A stretch of 16,850 bases of DNA from an uncultured Collinsella sp. Its GTDB lineage: Bacteria; Actinomycetota; Coriobacteriia; Coriobacteriales; Coriobacteriaceae. A program made the translations under genes and the position numbers. Where the stretch lies: NCBI GenBank assembly GCA_934658705.1, contig CAKUHP010000026.1, forward strand, positions 1 through 16,850. Reading direction: 5' to 3'. The notes beneath the pieces were generated by a model. It did no database searches. It was not told where the DNA came from and was given only the letters and a program-made list of their open reading frames with translations. This document shows, piece by piece, positions 1 through 7,077 of this stretch (position 1 is its first letter; each line of letters begins with the position of its first letter).

Positions 1-54
1 GATGCGCGACCGGGTGCCCTACCGGGAGTAGCCCCGGCGGTTGACAAAACTATA

Positions 55-150
55 GGAACACCCAACGACTAGTCGTTGGGGACGTTCCTAAATGGCTGGT
101 CGTTGGGGACAATCTTGATCAAAACGGCCGTCAAGGGCCTCGTTGGGGTC
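55..150. repeat. GGGGAC-type intergenic repeats with 20-bp palindrome
   Basis: Positions 61-80 form the perfect palindrome CCCAACGACTAGTCGTTGGG. It is extended outward by GGAAC (55-59) and GTTCC (84-88) across a small asymmetric gap, so the strand could fold from 55 to 88. The right half, TCGTTGGGGAC, recurs at 100-110 and as CGTTGGGGTC at 141-150. The first two GGGGAC cores are 27 bp apart. Related units lie at 2584-2668 on the other side of the DUF2207 gene. Function is unknown; this looks like a dispersed intergenic repeat of the REP/MITE type, not CRISPR. Confidence 0.7.
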
Positions 151-177
151 GCTATATAGGGGGTTTGCAAATGGCTG

Positions 178-405
178 TGGGCAAAAAACATCAAATATGA
201 GTACTGTTATCTTTTTAGTAGCAGCGGTTTGGGGCATTTTTGAGGCTCTCAGGCATGGCAGTCAGCCATACGAGCTGACGTATCTCCTCAGATGTTCAAT
301 AATATGGGCTCCTAACGAGAGATATTCTCATTAGGAGCCCATTATTTTCTGCAAACATATGTGACTATAATGGCAACAGTACTCATATTTGGCATTTTTT
401 GCCCA
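178..405. mobile_element. MITE-like palindromic element, 228 bp
   Basis: The left arm (178-208) and the reverse complement of the right arm (375-405) match at 28 of 31 positions. Both begin TGGGCAAAAAA and end CAAATATGAGTACTGTT; the three mismatches are contiguous at 189-191. A weaker match continues a few bases outward. The interior carries smaller hairpins (261-279 and 298-346) and no convincing gene. Long terminal inverted repeats around a short non-coding core suggest a non-autonomous transposable element. No clear target-site duplication is visible and no transposase is nearby, so mobility is inferred. Confidence 0.7.
298..346. repeat. Strong hairpin inside the MITE-like element
   Basis: AATAATATGGGCTCCTAACGAGA (298-320 region) pairs with 326-346 across the five-base loop GATAT, with one two-base bulge and one G-U-type pair. 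The stem is about 20 bp. It ends in ATTATTTTCT on the plus strand, so it could act as a terminator, but no gene reads into it. More likely it is part of the element's own secondary structure. Confidence 0.6.
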
Positions 406-455
406 CCGCCCCTTGCGCGGAGGTCTGCAGCGGAAAGAGCGGCCCATTTCGACTC

Positions 456-506
456 ATAAAAGTGGGATGGATCTTCCGCCAACAGCCGCCGGGGAAGACC
501 CATCCC
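456..506 (-). terminator. Rho-independent terminator of the DUF2207 gene
   Basis: GGGATGG-A-TCTTCC (464-477) pairs with GGAAGA-C-CCATCCC (493-506), a 14-bp stem with one mismatch and a 15-base loop. Read on the minus strand, the stem is followed by ACTTTTAT. It lies 15 bp downstream of the stop codon at 521-523, where a terminator for the minus-strand gene is expected. Confidence 0.7.
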
Positions 507-520
507 ATGATTTGCGCTCG

Positions 521-2461
521 TTAGAACGTTCCGCCGCCGCCTCCGCCGGCGCCGCCTCCGCCTCCGCCAGAGAAGCCGCCGCCTCCGCCGCCGCTCGAGC
601 TATCGGAACTCGACGTCAGCTCACGGATGCTCTCATGATACACGCCGTCAAACGAATCCATCGGCGACTCGTTGCCGTAATGATGGTAGTACCACCAGTA
701 GCAGGGGTAATTGTCGTAGAAGCCGTCGGCCTCGCGCACCTCGGGAGGAACAGCCTCGGCAAGCTGACGCAGGACTTCCTTCGAAACGCCCAGCGCCGCG
801 CCCATCACCAGTAGTTTATTCCACAGGACCAGATCGCCGGGAACGGCTTCCTTGAGGCGCGTGAAGTCCTCGAGCCAATGCTTAAGAGCCTTGCAACGGG
901 CCGCCACCTCGGCGCCCTCCGGCGTAAAGCGACGGAACGTAAGACCCACGCCAATACCCACCAGCACAATCGGCACCGAGATAACCGCGGCGACAATGTT
1001 CGCCGAAGCACCGTCGGTAAAGAAGATGGATCCGACGGGAATAAAGGCAACCAAGATGCCAAGGACCAGGCAAAACACCATCGCGACAATGCCGTCCGAG
1101 GCAACGTACTCGCTATCGGCCAGCTTGCCCTTAACGGCATTCTGATAGTCCTCGAGCTTGTCGCCCACAGGCGTAGCGTGCTGCTTGACGTAATGCTGCA
1201 GCTCGTCGAACGTGCGCGAGCGATTGCCGTTCTCGTCGGGCTTAACGCCGGCAAAGAAGACCTTGAGCACCATGCGGTCAATGCCCTTGGCTGATTTCCA
1301 ACCCGCATCACTCACCGTTACGCGATACGTCTGCTCCTCTTTTTCGCGCTTCAGCAGGCCCTTCTTCCTGGCCTCGGTCGCCTGCTCGAGCTTGATCACG
1401 CGGTCGTCGGTGAGCTTCATGAGCGTGGCGATATATGCCTGGTCGGGCACCTCGTTCCAGCTCATAAGGGCCGAAAGCACGGCGGGATGGTCGGCCGAGG
1501 GCACGTCGCGGAAATACTCGTCCTGGAAAAGCGGCTTGGGCTTGCGCTTGCGCAGCTTGAACACAACGATTGTGCCGGTAAAGGCCACAGCCGCGACAAC
1601 GCTTACCACAGCAAGCACGCTTGCAATCATGCGTGCATGGGCGCGGCGGGCGTTGGCCTCTTCGGCCCACGTCTTCTCCTCGCTTAGGATCGTCGGCAGG
1701 CGTTCCTCGCTCGAGGCGGCAAGCTGCGGCACCCAATCGCTGGGAAAGACCACGCGCGCCTCGGCAAACTCGCCCTGATGCACGCAGGGAATGGTATAGG
1801 TGACCATGGGCTCGTCCGTGTCGAGCGACACATCACCCGTCAGCGGGCCGTGACCCCACGCACGGAAGTTATCGCCCTTGACGGCCGCCGTTCCAGCGGC
1901 GGCGTTTGCGAAGTACACTTCCATCTCGACGTCATCGGAATCGGCAGACCAGCCGTCGCCGACGAACTTCCAGTAGAGCTCGGCGGTATCGGACCAGTTC
2001 ATGACCGCACCGGTCATGGTGTAGCTCACGTAAAAAATCGCGCTGTCGCCGCTCTCGTGAGGGCTGAACACCTTGATCCTTACGCCGTCATCGGACTGTT
2101 CCACGGTGTAAACGCCGTTGTCGCCCTTGTTTGCGCTATCGACCTTGTTAAACGCGGTGTCGTCTTCTTCGACGCTCAGCACATCGACGCCCACCGAACC
2201 GCCTTGCTGGTTGGAGCCCGTATTGATATTCCAATACACGCCGTTGATGTCGTCGTCGAAATCAAACTGTCGTCCCTCGACAACGGTTAGCGAGCCATCG
2301 GCCTCGACCGTGGCACCGATATAGGTTTGACTCATGGAGTAGCCGTCGGCGTGCGCGGCGGTAGGCAGCAGCAACAGCGCAAGCGCGACAAACGCGCAGA
2401 CGGAAGCGAATCGCGCAAACAGGCGGCGCTGCCGACAGGTTTTGGCAACGGGGGCGTTCAT
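521..2461 (-). CDS. DUF2207 domain membrane protein with Gly-rich C-terminus
   Basis: 646 residues. The start at 2461 is chosen because AAAGGA lies seven bases upstream and the protein then begins with a classic signal peptide: basic stretch QRRLFARF (11-18), hydrophobic core about 19-33, and AHA cleavage site near 36-38. Residues 40-250 are an extracytoplasmic beta-rich region, as in DUF2207 proteins. A membrane helix follows at about 278-302 with a basic stop (KLRKRKPK), then a cytoplasmic segment (305-450), two more helices (about 457-481 and 487-508) and a C-terminal domain. The tail is Ser-rich then almost pure Gly (624-644), ending TF; such tails are typical of the family. An in-frame ATG 120 bases further upstream has no ribosome site. 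Function is unknown. It is monocistronic with its own terminator. Confidence 0.85.
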   Translation of the reverse strand: MNAPVAKTCRQRRLFARFASVCAFVALALLLLPTAAHADGYSMSQTYIGATVEADGSLTVVEGRQFDFDDDINGVYWNINTGSNQQGGSVGVDVLSVEEDDTAFNKVDSANKGDNGVYTVEQSDDGVRIKVFSPHESGDSAIFYVSYTMTGAVMNWSDTAELYWKFVGDGWSADSDDVEMEVYFANAAAGTAAVKGDNFRAWGHGPLTGDVSLDTDEPMVTYTIPCVHQGEFAEARVVFPSDWVPQLAASSEERLPTILSEEKTWAEEANARRAHARMIASVLAVVSVVAAVAFTGTIVVFKLRKRKPKPLFQDEYFRDVPSADHPAVLSALMSWNEVPDQAYIATLMKLTDDRVIKLEQATEARKKGLLKREKEEQTYRVTVSDAGWKSAKGIDRMVLKVFFAGVKPDENGNRSRTFDELQHYVKQHATPVGDKLEDYQNAVKGKLADSEYVASDGIVAMVFCLVLGILVAFIPVGSIFFTDGASANIVAAVISVPIVLVGIGVGLTFRRFTPEGAEVAARCKALKHWLEDFTRLKEAVPGDLVLWNKLLVMGAALGVSKEVLRQLAEAVPPEVREADGFYDNYPCYWWYYHHYGNESPMDSFDGVYHESIRELTSSSDSSSGGGGGGFSGGGGGGAGGGGGGTF

Positions 2462-2512
2462 AGGCACATCCTTTGTCTGTGATACCAACATCGTCATTGT
2501 CCCACGTTTGCG

Positions 2513-2539
2513 GGTATAGATGGCGAATATCTGGGCCAA
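2513..2539 (-). promoter_or_regulatory. Possible promoter of the DUF2207 gene
   Basis: On the minus strand TTGGCC (2539-2534) and TATACC (2518-2513) are separated by 15 bases, shorter than ideal. The predicted start of transcription would leave a leader of roughly 45 bases before the ATG at 2461. A small perfect hairpin, TGGGAC-AAAA-GTCCCA (2552-2567), lies just upstream. Weak call. Confidence 0.3.
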
Positions 2540-2583
2540 CGGGACGTCAAATGGGACAAAAGTCCCACCCAAGCCCGGCACTT

Positions 2584-2675
2584 GGGGACGTTCCTTATCT
2601 GCCGGCAGTTAGGGACAGTCCTTGGATTAGTCATTGGGGACGCTCTTAAACGACTAGTCGCTGGGGACACTCTTT
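2584..2675. repeat. Four degenerate GGGGAC repeat units, about 26-bp period
   Basis: Cores occur at 2584 (GGGGAC), 2611 (AGGGAC), 2636 (GGGGAC) and 2663 (GGGGAC), spaced 27, 25 and 27 bases. The units read roughly ACTAGTCNTTGGGGACNNTC. They belong to the family at 55-150, which includes ACGACTAGTCG (compare 66-76 and 2650-2660). The units vary too much, and the gaps are too short, for a CRISPR array. Confidence 0.65.
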
Positions 2676-2699
2676 GGCCGAGCCCGTGCCAGTAATAGA

Positions 2700-2895
2700 T
2701 ACCACTTCACACCTCCGTCACAGGTGTAGCGGCTTTGTGTGGGCGTGGCGCGCGCTGATTGAGCCGACGGACGAGGGGCATAAAGCAGTTGAGCGAAAAC
2801 GGTTTTCCCCTTTGCCGTTCGCTCGAGGATCATGTCCCCCTTTTCCGCGGAAACCCCGGCAGTTGCGAAGAGCTGCCGGGGTTTCTGTCGTTTGA
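2700..2895 (+). ncRNA. Candidate structured RNA or leader, unidentified
   Basis: This gene-free stretch holds three hairpins in a row. The first is ACACCT/AGGTGT at 2709-2727 with a seven-base loop. The second is GAGCGAAAACGG/CCGTTCGCTC at 2791-2825 with a two-base bulge. The third is a strong GC stem at 2851-2884 followed by TTTCTGTCGTTT. Hairpin plus T-rich tail at the end resembles a small RNA with its own terminator. I could not match it to 6S, tmRNA, SRP RNA, T-box or preQ1 riboswitch hallmarks. No strong promoter is obvious. Confidence 0.3.
2851..2893 (+). terminator. Rho-independent terminator-like hairpin
   Basis: AAACCCCGGCAG (2851-2862) pairs perfectly with CTGCCGGGGTTT (2873-2884) across a ten-base loop, and TCTGTCGTTT follows. 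The T-rich side is on the plus strand, but no plus-strand gene precedes it. That is the main reason to suspect a small RNA upstream. It lies 138 bp before the gluQRS start. Confidence 0.6.
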
Positions 2896-3009
2896 GGGGT
2901 TGGGCTGGCGGGCGGAAATCGAGGCGTCAAGTTGGTGGTCCGCCGCGCGCGAGACGCAGCCTTGGCAACTTGCGACCCACGGCAACGCCTCTCCCACCAC
3001 ACCCCGCGC

Positions 3010-3023
3010 TATACTCGTCCGCA
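3010..3023 (+). promoter_or_regulatory. -10 element placing the transcript start at the gluQRS ATG
   Basis: TATACT (3010-3015) lies seven bases before the ATG at 3023, so transcription would begin at or next to the A of the start codon. No Shine-Dalgarno sequence is present in CGTCCGC between them. The -35 position (GCCTCT, 2987-2992) is poor. Together this points to a leaderless mRNA. Confidence 0.5.
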
Positions 3024-4036
3024 TGGATATCAACGCACGCAACATAGCAACGCCCGCCGCGAGCGCGCCGACGGCAGCGGCGCCCGCCATCACGCCCGCG
3101 CCCGTCGTGGGTCGCTTCGCCCCGTCGCCCTCGGGCCGCATGCACCTGGGCAACGTGTTCAGCTGCCTGTGTGCATGGCTTTCGGCCCGCAGCCAGGGCG
3201 GTCGCATCGTGTTGCGCATCGAGGACCTGGACGACCGCTGTAAACGGCCGGAACTCGCCGCCCAGCTCATCGACGACCTCGACTGGTTGGGGCTCGAGTG
3301 GGACGAAGGCCCCTATTACCAGCACGATCGCCTGGACCTGTACGAGGCCGCCCTGCGCCAACTGCAAGACGCCGGCCTCACCTACCCCTGCTTTTGCACG
3401 CGCGCCGAGCTCCACGCCGCGAGCGCACCGCACGCCAGCGACGGCACGCCCATCTATCGCGGCGCCTGCCGGGGGCTCTCGGCCGAGGAGATTGCACGCC
3501 GCAGCGCCTTGCGTGCCCCGGCCACGCGCCTGCGCGTGCCCACCGTCGACGACCTCGCAGACGATGTGATCGAATTCGTGGACCGAACGTACGGAGCCCA
3601 ATGCGAGGCGCTTGCCACCGAGTGCGGCGACTTTTTGGTGCGCCGCAGCGACGGCGTGTTTGCCTATCAGCTAGCCGTGGTGGTCGACGACGCCGCCATG
3701 GGCGTCACCGAAGTCGTGCGCGGATGTGACCTACTGGGTTCCACGCCGCGCCAAATCTATCTGCAGCATCTGCTGGGACTGCCCACGCCGCACTACGCAC
3801 ACATTCCGCTGCTCATGTCACCGGACGGCCGCCGTCTTTCCAAACGCGACCGCGATCTGGACCTGGGCGAGCTACGCACCCGCTTTGGCACGCCCGAGGC
3901 GCTGCTGGGCTGGCTCGCCGGACAAACAGGCATCGCGCCGGACGCCACGCCGCGTACCGCCGAGCAACTGGTTGAGCACTTTAGCTGGGATGTTATCCGC
4001 GCCCATCGCGAGAACATCACCGTAACAGCCGAGTAG
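3023..4036 (+). CDS. gluQ: Glutamyl-Q tRNA(Asp) synthetase (GluQRS)
   Basis: 337 residues. The enzyme activates glutamate and attaches it to the queuosine base at position 34 of tRNA-Asp. It resembles the catalytic half of glutamyl-tRNA synthetase and lacks the anticodon-binding domain, which fits this length. Visible motifs are the HIGH-type SGRMHLGN (38-44 region), IEDLD (66-70), the zinc site C123-x-C125 ... Y145-x3-C149 typical of GluQRS, and the KMSKS-type RLSKR (271-275). Residues 1-28 are an Ala/Pro-rich extension not usual in the family. The reading frame is open further upstream to 2759, but homology begins only at about residue 29 and TATACT directly precedes the ATG at 3023, so this start is preferred. 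It converges on the metallophosphoesterase gene with a 15-bp gap and no visible terminator. Confidence 0.88.
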   Translation: MDINARNIATPAASAPTAAAPAITPAPVVGRFAPSPSGRMHLGNVFSCLCAWLSARSQGGRIVLRIEDLDDRCKRPELAAQLIDDLDWLGLEWDEGPYYQHDRLDLYEAALRQLQDAGLTYPCFCTRAELHAASAPHASDGTPIYRGACRGLSAEEIARRSALRAPATRLRVPTVDDLADDVIEFVDRTYGAQCEALATECGDFLVRRSDGVFAYQLAVVVDDAAMGVTEVVRGCDLLGSTPRQIYLQHLLGLPTPHYAHIPLLMSPDGRRLSKRDRDLDLGELRTRFGTPEALLGWLAGQTGIAPDATPRTAEQLVEHFSWDVIRAHRENITVTAE

Positions 4037-4051
4037 CCAGGCATATTGCCC

Positions 4052-4777
4052 CTACGCAATGTCCCAGGGCTGGAGTTCGTCGCCCAAACGAACGATGCGG
4101 TCGTAGAGCACGGTATGGCGCTCGGCTGGATTGGCATCACGATGAAAATGGCCGTAGTACCAGCGTTTGTAGCCCAGGCGGTCCTCAAGCTCATCGAAAA
4201 ATGCCGTGAGCCGATCAACGCCGGGGCAATTCCAGCCGGGCGCCGGATAGAGCGTGGGCGACAGTATGCGCGTGGAGCAGGTATGGGTGACCACACAGTC
4301 GACCTTCCAGCCCACGCTGTCGAGCTTTGCCCGCGCCTCCTCAAAGTTGTGCTCGTCCGGCAGCTCCTGCGGCCACCAGCTCGAATACGGAATGCGGTAC
4401 TCCTTGTCCACGCTCGTGGCGCCGCCCATGGTAAAGATCGTCGAGCCGTCGAGCTCAAAGACCTCGCCGCGCGTCAGGCGCCGAATGGGCGAGGTATCCG
4501 ATAGGCGCTGCGTCAGCCCGCCGTGCCATAACTCCATGGGGCGCTCCGCCCAATGGTCGAAGCGCTCGTGGTTGCCGTCGACAAAAAGTACCGTATAGGG
4601 CCGCGACTCGAGCCAAGCGATGTCGACACATTCCTCGGCAGAGAAATCCCACGGAAAGCCAAAGTCGCCGGCGACAATCAGATAGTCATCGCTCGTCAGG
4701 CTATCCCCAAGCTCCCAGTCACGGAGCTTTTGCATGTCGAGCCCGCCGTGAATGTCGCCTGTTACGTAGACTGTCAT
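4052..4777 (-). CDS. Calcineurin-like metallophosphoesterase
   Basis: 241 residues; a soluble dinuclear-metal phosphoesterase of unknown substrate. The metal-binding motifs are in family order: GDIHG (D8, H10), GDFG (D38), GNHE (N69, H70), VTHT (H165) and GHFH (H210, H212). The start at 4777 is chosen because it puts GDIHG at the extreme N-terminus, as usual in the family. An upstream in-frame ATG at 4813 would add 12 residues with no homology. The ribosome site is modest (GGGAAGTGG about 8-13 bases upstream). The gene lies 85 bp downstream of the small membrane protein gene on the same strand and may be cotranscribed with it. A protein phosphatase or nucleotide phosphohydrolase role cannot be told apart from sequence. 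Confidence 0.85.
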   Translation of the reverse strand: MTVYVTGDIHGGLDMQKLRDWELGDSLTSDDYLIVAGDFGFPWDFSAEECVDIAWLESRPYTVLFVDGNHERFDHWAERPMELWHGGLTQRLSDTSPIRRLTRGEVFELDGSTIFTMGGATSVDKEYRIPYSSWWPQELPDEHNFEEARAKLDSVGWKVDCVVTHTCSTRILSPTLYPAPGWNCPGVDRLTAFFDELEDRLGYKRWYYGHFHRDANPAERHTVLYDRIVRLGDELQPWDIA

Positions 4778-4862
4778 CGGATTACCACTTCCCTGTAAGT
4801 CGCTAGCCCACATTCTGCACGATCACTAAACCAGCCGTTCCAGTCCTTCCATCCCTTAGGGC

Positions 4863-5102
4863 TTACCCCTCGTTCTTCCATCCAAACGGGTCAAACACCC
4901 AAAAAATCAGATCGAGCACGCCGCCGGTCGCCATGGCGGCGGCCAGGGCCATGATGATGTGCAGAGAGCTTGCGCTTCGAAGCATGTCGAACGGCCACAG
5001 AACGGCCAGCAGCGCGACCGCCGCGCCGGCCAGGCACAGCACGAGGCACGGTCCCGCGTCCTTTACACCCTTCTTTACAAGATGCTTTGCGTTGTCACTC
5101 AT
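4863..5102 (-). CDS. Small two-helix membrane protein, unknown function
   Basis: 79 residues. The start at 5102 is supported by AAGGAG ten bases upstream; longer in-frame starts (5141, 5252) lack such a site. After a short basic N-terminus (MSDNAKHLVKKG) there are two hydrophobic stretches, about residues 16-36 and 47-73. The end is a short polar tail, FDPFGWKNEG. The topology is a helical hairpin in the cytoplasmic membrane. I do not recognise a family. It precedes a metallophosphoesterase gene on the same strand, which gives a weak functional link at best. Confidence 0.7.
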   Translation of the reverse strand: MSDNAKHLVKKGVKDAGPCLVLCLAGAAVALLAVLWPFDMLRSASSLHIIMALAAAMATGGVLDLIFWVFDPFGWKNEG

Positions 5103-5261
5103 CGGTATCGAACTCCTTAGAGGATCGTTGCTTTGATTCATGCCGCCGCAGCAGAGCAGGACGGTAGATTGAGTGTCACATGCCGTGCGGACATCAATTG
5201 AGAAACCGCCTGCTCGACCAACACTTGACGCCGTTTTACACCGGCACCCCATCCCCCGCTA

Positions 5262-5447
5262 TCGAGGTCTAATACTTTTCACGAGAAGTGAACGGCTGTT
5301 TTTAGGCCCCTGAAACGTCCGCATCTTTCGGCGGCAAAATCGCAGGATTCCAGCACCGAAACCGCAGGAAACAGCATGCTCAAAGTGTCGATGCTTCGGG
5401 GGCCCGATTTCACTCGTCCACTTCTCCGGAAAAGTATTAGACCTCGA
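5262..5447. mobile_element. Palindromic MITE-like element, copy 1 (186 bp)
   Basis: The outer 18 bases CGAGGTCTAATACTTTTC (5263-5280) are perfectly complementary to 5429-5446. The arms continue inward through GAGAAGTGAACG with three mismatches, about 33 bp in all. The interior also folds imperfectly on itself (GGCCCCTGAA against TTCGGGGGCCC). A homologous element with different outer arms lies at 10066-10255; shared interior blocks include CCCCTGAA, GAAACCGCAGGAAAC, GTGTCGATG and CCGATTTCACTCG. No ORF of note and no transposase. It is probably a dispersed non-autonomous element or a structured repeat. Confidence 0.8.
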
Positions 5448-5538
5448 ATCTTGAATGTCCTAGGGACCCGCTTCTTTCCTTCGCTGGAACCCCCAGCTAT
5501 TCGTTGGCACCCCTAGCCGCTGCGGCTGCGAGCATGCC

Positions 5539-5544
5539 TATAAT
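5539..5544 (+). promoter_or_regulatory. Consensus -10 box of the 5579 gene
   Basis: A perfect TATAAT lies about 35 bp before the start codon, predicting a leader of roughly 28 bases. No good -35 lies at 16-18 bases; TTGGCA at 5504-5509 is too far away. Confidence 0.5.
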
Positions 5545-5578
5545 GAGACATGTTTCCTGATGAGAAAGGAATCCAGAT

Positions 5579-6304
5579 ATGGACGAAGTCAACCACGCCG
5601 TTTTGGACAATCTTCGGGTATTTTTTACCCGCGTCGACAGTGTGCGCAACAGTGCACCCCCGATTGAAAAGCCACATAGCGACCCAATAGACGTCAAGGA
5701 CTTTATCGCTCTATGCAATCTTTGCGAGGCGCAATCCAAATACAGCCGCGGGGACCGCGATGCCAGAGCGCTGGGCAAAGCAGTGGACTCCCTAGATCAA
5801 CTTGACTGCAGCGAACTCGAGGCTATGGAATCCGCTTTGAAAGAAGATAAATGGACTGAGTGGTGCAAAGATAATGGCAAGAAAGCATCACTGGAAGACG
5901 CCACTTTCTATCTTGTGCTCAAACATCACACCGACGCCCAACAGCATTATCATTTTCACTTCGATAAAGACATGGTTGCAGAAATCGATGCCTTTTCCCC
6001 CTTTACTAAGGAGGGCGGCAAGCAAGTATTAAACCAGCAATGGCACGCGCTCATCTCCATGCTTGCGCTCTACGATGTCGCCCACGCCTTAAGTAACGAC
6101 CAGCACGAATATCATTGTCTGTATCAGCATATTGAAAAATGGGATGAGAACTTGAATACGACGGTACTGCAATTTTATTGCGGTTGCTCTGGCAAAACCG
6201 ATCTTCGCCTTAACACAAAGGGAGGAAGGATGATTAAAAGATATTCCACCCAAGCAATGAATGAATGGCTTGAAGAAGCGTTGCGTAAACTAGCAGACAA
6301 ATAA
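5579..6304 (+). CDS. Hypothetical protein, A+T-richer orphan gene
   Basis: 241 residues, no signal peptide or membrane segment, so probably cytoplasmic. AAAGGA eight bases before the ATG and a TATAAT box at 5539 support expression. I do not recognise a family. Visible features are an acidic N-terminal half, a His-rich patch HYHFHFDKD at about 123-131, CGC at about 201-203, and a C-terminal motif MIKRYSTQAMNEWLEEALRK that looks helical. Base composition and codon use (AAA, ATT, GAA, TAT are frequent) are clearly less G+C-rich than the flanking genes, which suggests horizontal acquisition. It sits between a palindromic element and the PPP phosphatase, convergent with the latter, with an 11-bp gap. 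It could be an accessory or defence-related gene, but nothing in the sequence proves that. Confidence 0.75.
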   Translation: MDEVNHAVLDNLRVFFTRVDSVRNSAPPIEKPHSDPIDVKDFIALCNLCEAQSKYSRGDRDARALGKAVDSLDQLDCSELEAMESALKEDKWTEWCKDNGKKASLEDATFYLVLKHHTDAQQHYHFHFDKDMVAEIDAFSPFTKEGGKQVLNQQWHALISMLALYDVAHALSNDQHEYHCLYQHIEKWDENLNTTVLQFYCGCSGKTDLRLNTKGGRMIKRYSTQAMNEWLEEALRKLADK

Positions 6305-6315
6305 TCGCCCACAAC

Positions 6316-7077
6316 CTACTCCAACCCGAGGCCGCCGTACTTCCCTGTCCCTGAATCGTAGTTCAGCACGGCGACCTCGCCGTTCTTCATGACGTTCCCG
6401 TCAATGTAGTAATGGCTGGCCCCGTCATGCCAGATACCGCGGTAGCCTGCGATGCCCGAGACGGCCTCAGTATTGATGTGTCCGGCGATAACGTCCAGGT
6501 AGAACTCACGGCCCGCGTAATCGGGCGGTATCGTGACAAATGACACGTCAGGCGTGCCGAGCTTCCAGTACTCGCCGGCCTCCTCGTCAACGCCGGCGTG
6601 CACGAAGACCTGGCCGAAGGGGCTCTCGTAAAAGTAGGGGAGCTTACGGACCCACGCGATGACGTCCGCGTGCTCGGCCTTCATGCGTTCAACCGTATAG
6701 GCGTAGGCCTCCTCGAATTCCCTGAGCCTCAAAAGGTGTTTGACGTGCTTGAATGCCTCAGCGTCTAGGAAGCTCTTGGCAGTCGCCAGATTGCTGTCGG
6801 CAAGTATCCATGCCTGCGTAAAACTGGGGTCTTTCACCTCGTCGATGTACTCGAGAAACATCTCCTCGTGGTTGCCGCGCAGCGCCACGACGCGATCGCC
6901 GTAACGCTTTTGCAGGTCCATGACGAGCTCGAAGACGCCGAGCGAATCGGGACCCCGGTCGCAGTAGTCACCCAGCAGGATTAGCTTGGAGTCCTCGGCA
7001 TCGAGGTCGACGGTGGAAAGCGATGCCTTAAAGGCGTCCAAGCACCCGTGAATGTCACTCATAGCGTAGATATGCAC
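6316..7077 (-). CDS. PPP-family serine/threonine phosphatase-like metallophosphoesterase
   Basis: 253 residues; dinuclear-metal phosphatase of the PPP superfamily, which includes PrpA/PrpE protein phosphatases and ApaH-type diadenosine tetraphosphatases. The signature motifs are all present: SDIHG (D8, H10), GDYCDRGPDS (D37, D40, R41), RGNHE (N69, H70), HAG (H160) and AGHINT (H200). Translation starts at GTG: AGGAGG lies six bases before 7077, and the next ATG (codon 6) would cut into the first motif. The insert at about 80-150 between GNHE and HAG is helical and may set specificity. Substrate is undetermined: phosphoprotein or ApnN are both possible. It is transcribed toward the orphan gene at 5579 with no visible terminator. 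Confidence 0.86.
   Translation of the reverse strand: MHIYAMSDIHGCLDAFKASLSTVDLDAEDSKLILLGDYCDRGPDSLGVFELVMDLQKRYGDRVVALRGNHEEMFLEYIDEVKDPSFTQAWILADSNLATAKSFLDAEAFKHVKHLLRLREFEEAYAYTVERMKAEHADVIAWVRKLPYFYESPFGQVFVHAGVDEEAGEYWKLGTPDVSFVTIPPDYAGREFYLDVIAGHINTEAVSGIAGYRGIWHDGASHYYIDGNVMKNGEVAVLNYDSGTGKYGGLGLE

Noticed and set aside
1..72. Possible 3' end of an upstream gene
   Set aside because: Two frames are open into the window edge (stops at 29-31 and 70-72), with too few codons to choose between them or recognise a protein.
143..334. Short ORFs inside the MITE-like element and its flank
   Set aside because: They read through inverted-repeat arms and hairpins, with no good ribosome site and no protein-like pattern.
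529..598. GCC-rich microsatellite
   Set aside because: This low-complexity run encodes the Ser/Gly tail normal for DUF2207 proteins, so it needs no separate explanation.
2584..2675. CRISPR array
   Set aside because: The units are degenerate and only 25-27 bp apart in total, with no constant repeat plus variable spacer and no cas genes.
2700..3022. preQ1 riboswitch or T-box upstream of gluQRS
   Set aside because: No T-box AGGGTGGNACCGCG motif or preQ1 pseudoknot pattern was seen, and the terminator-like hairpin is followed by a separate -10 box for the gene.
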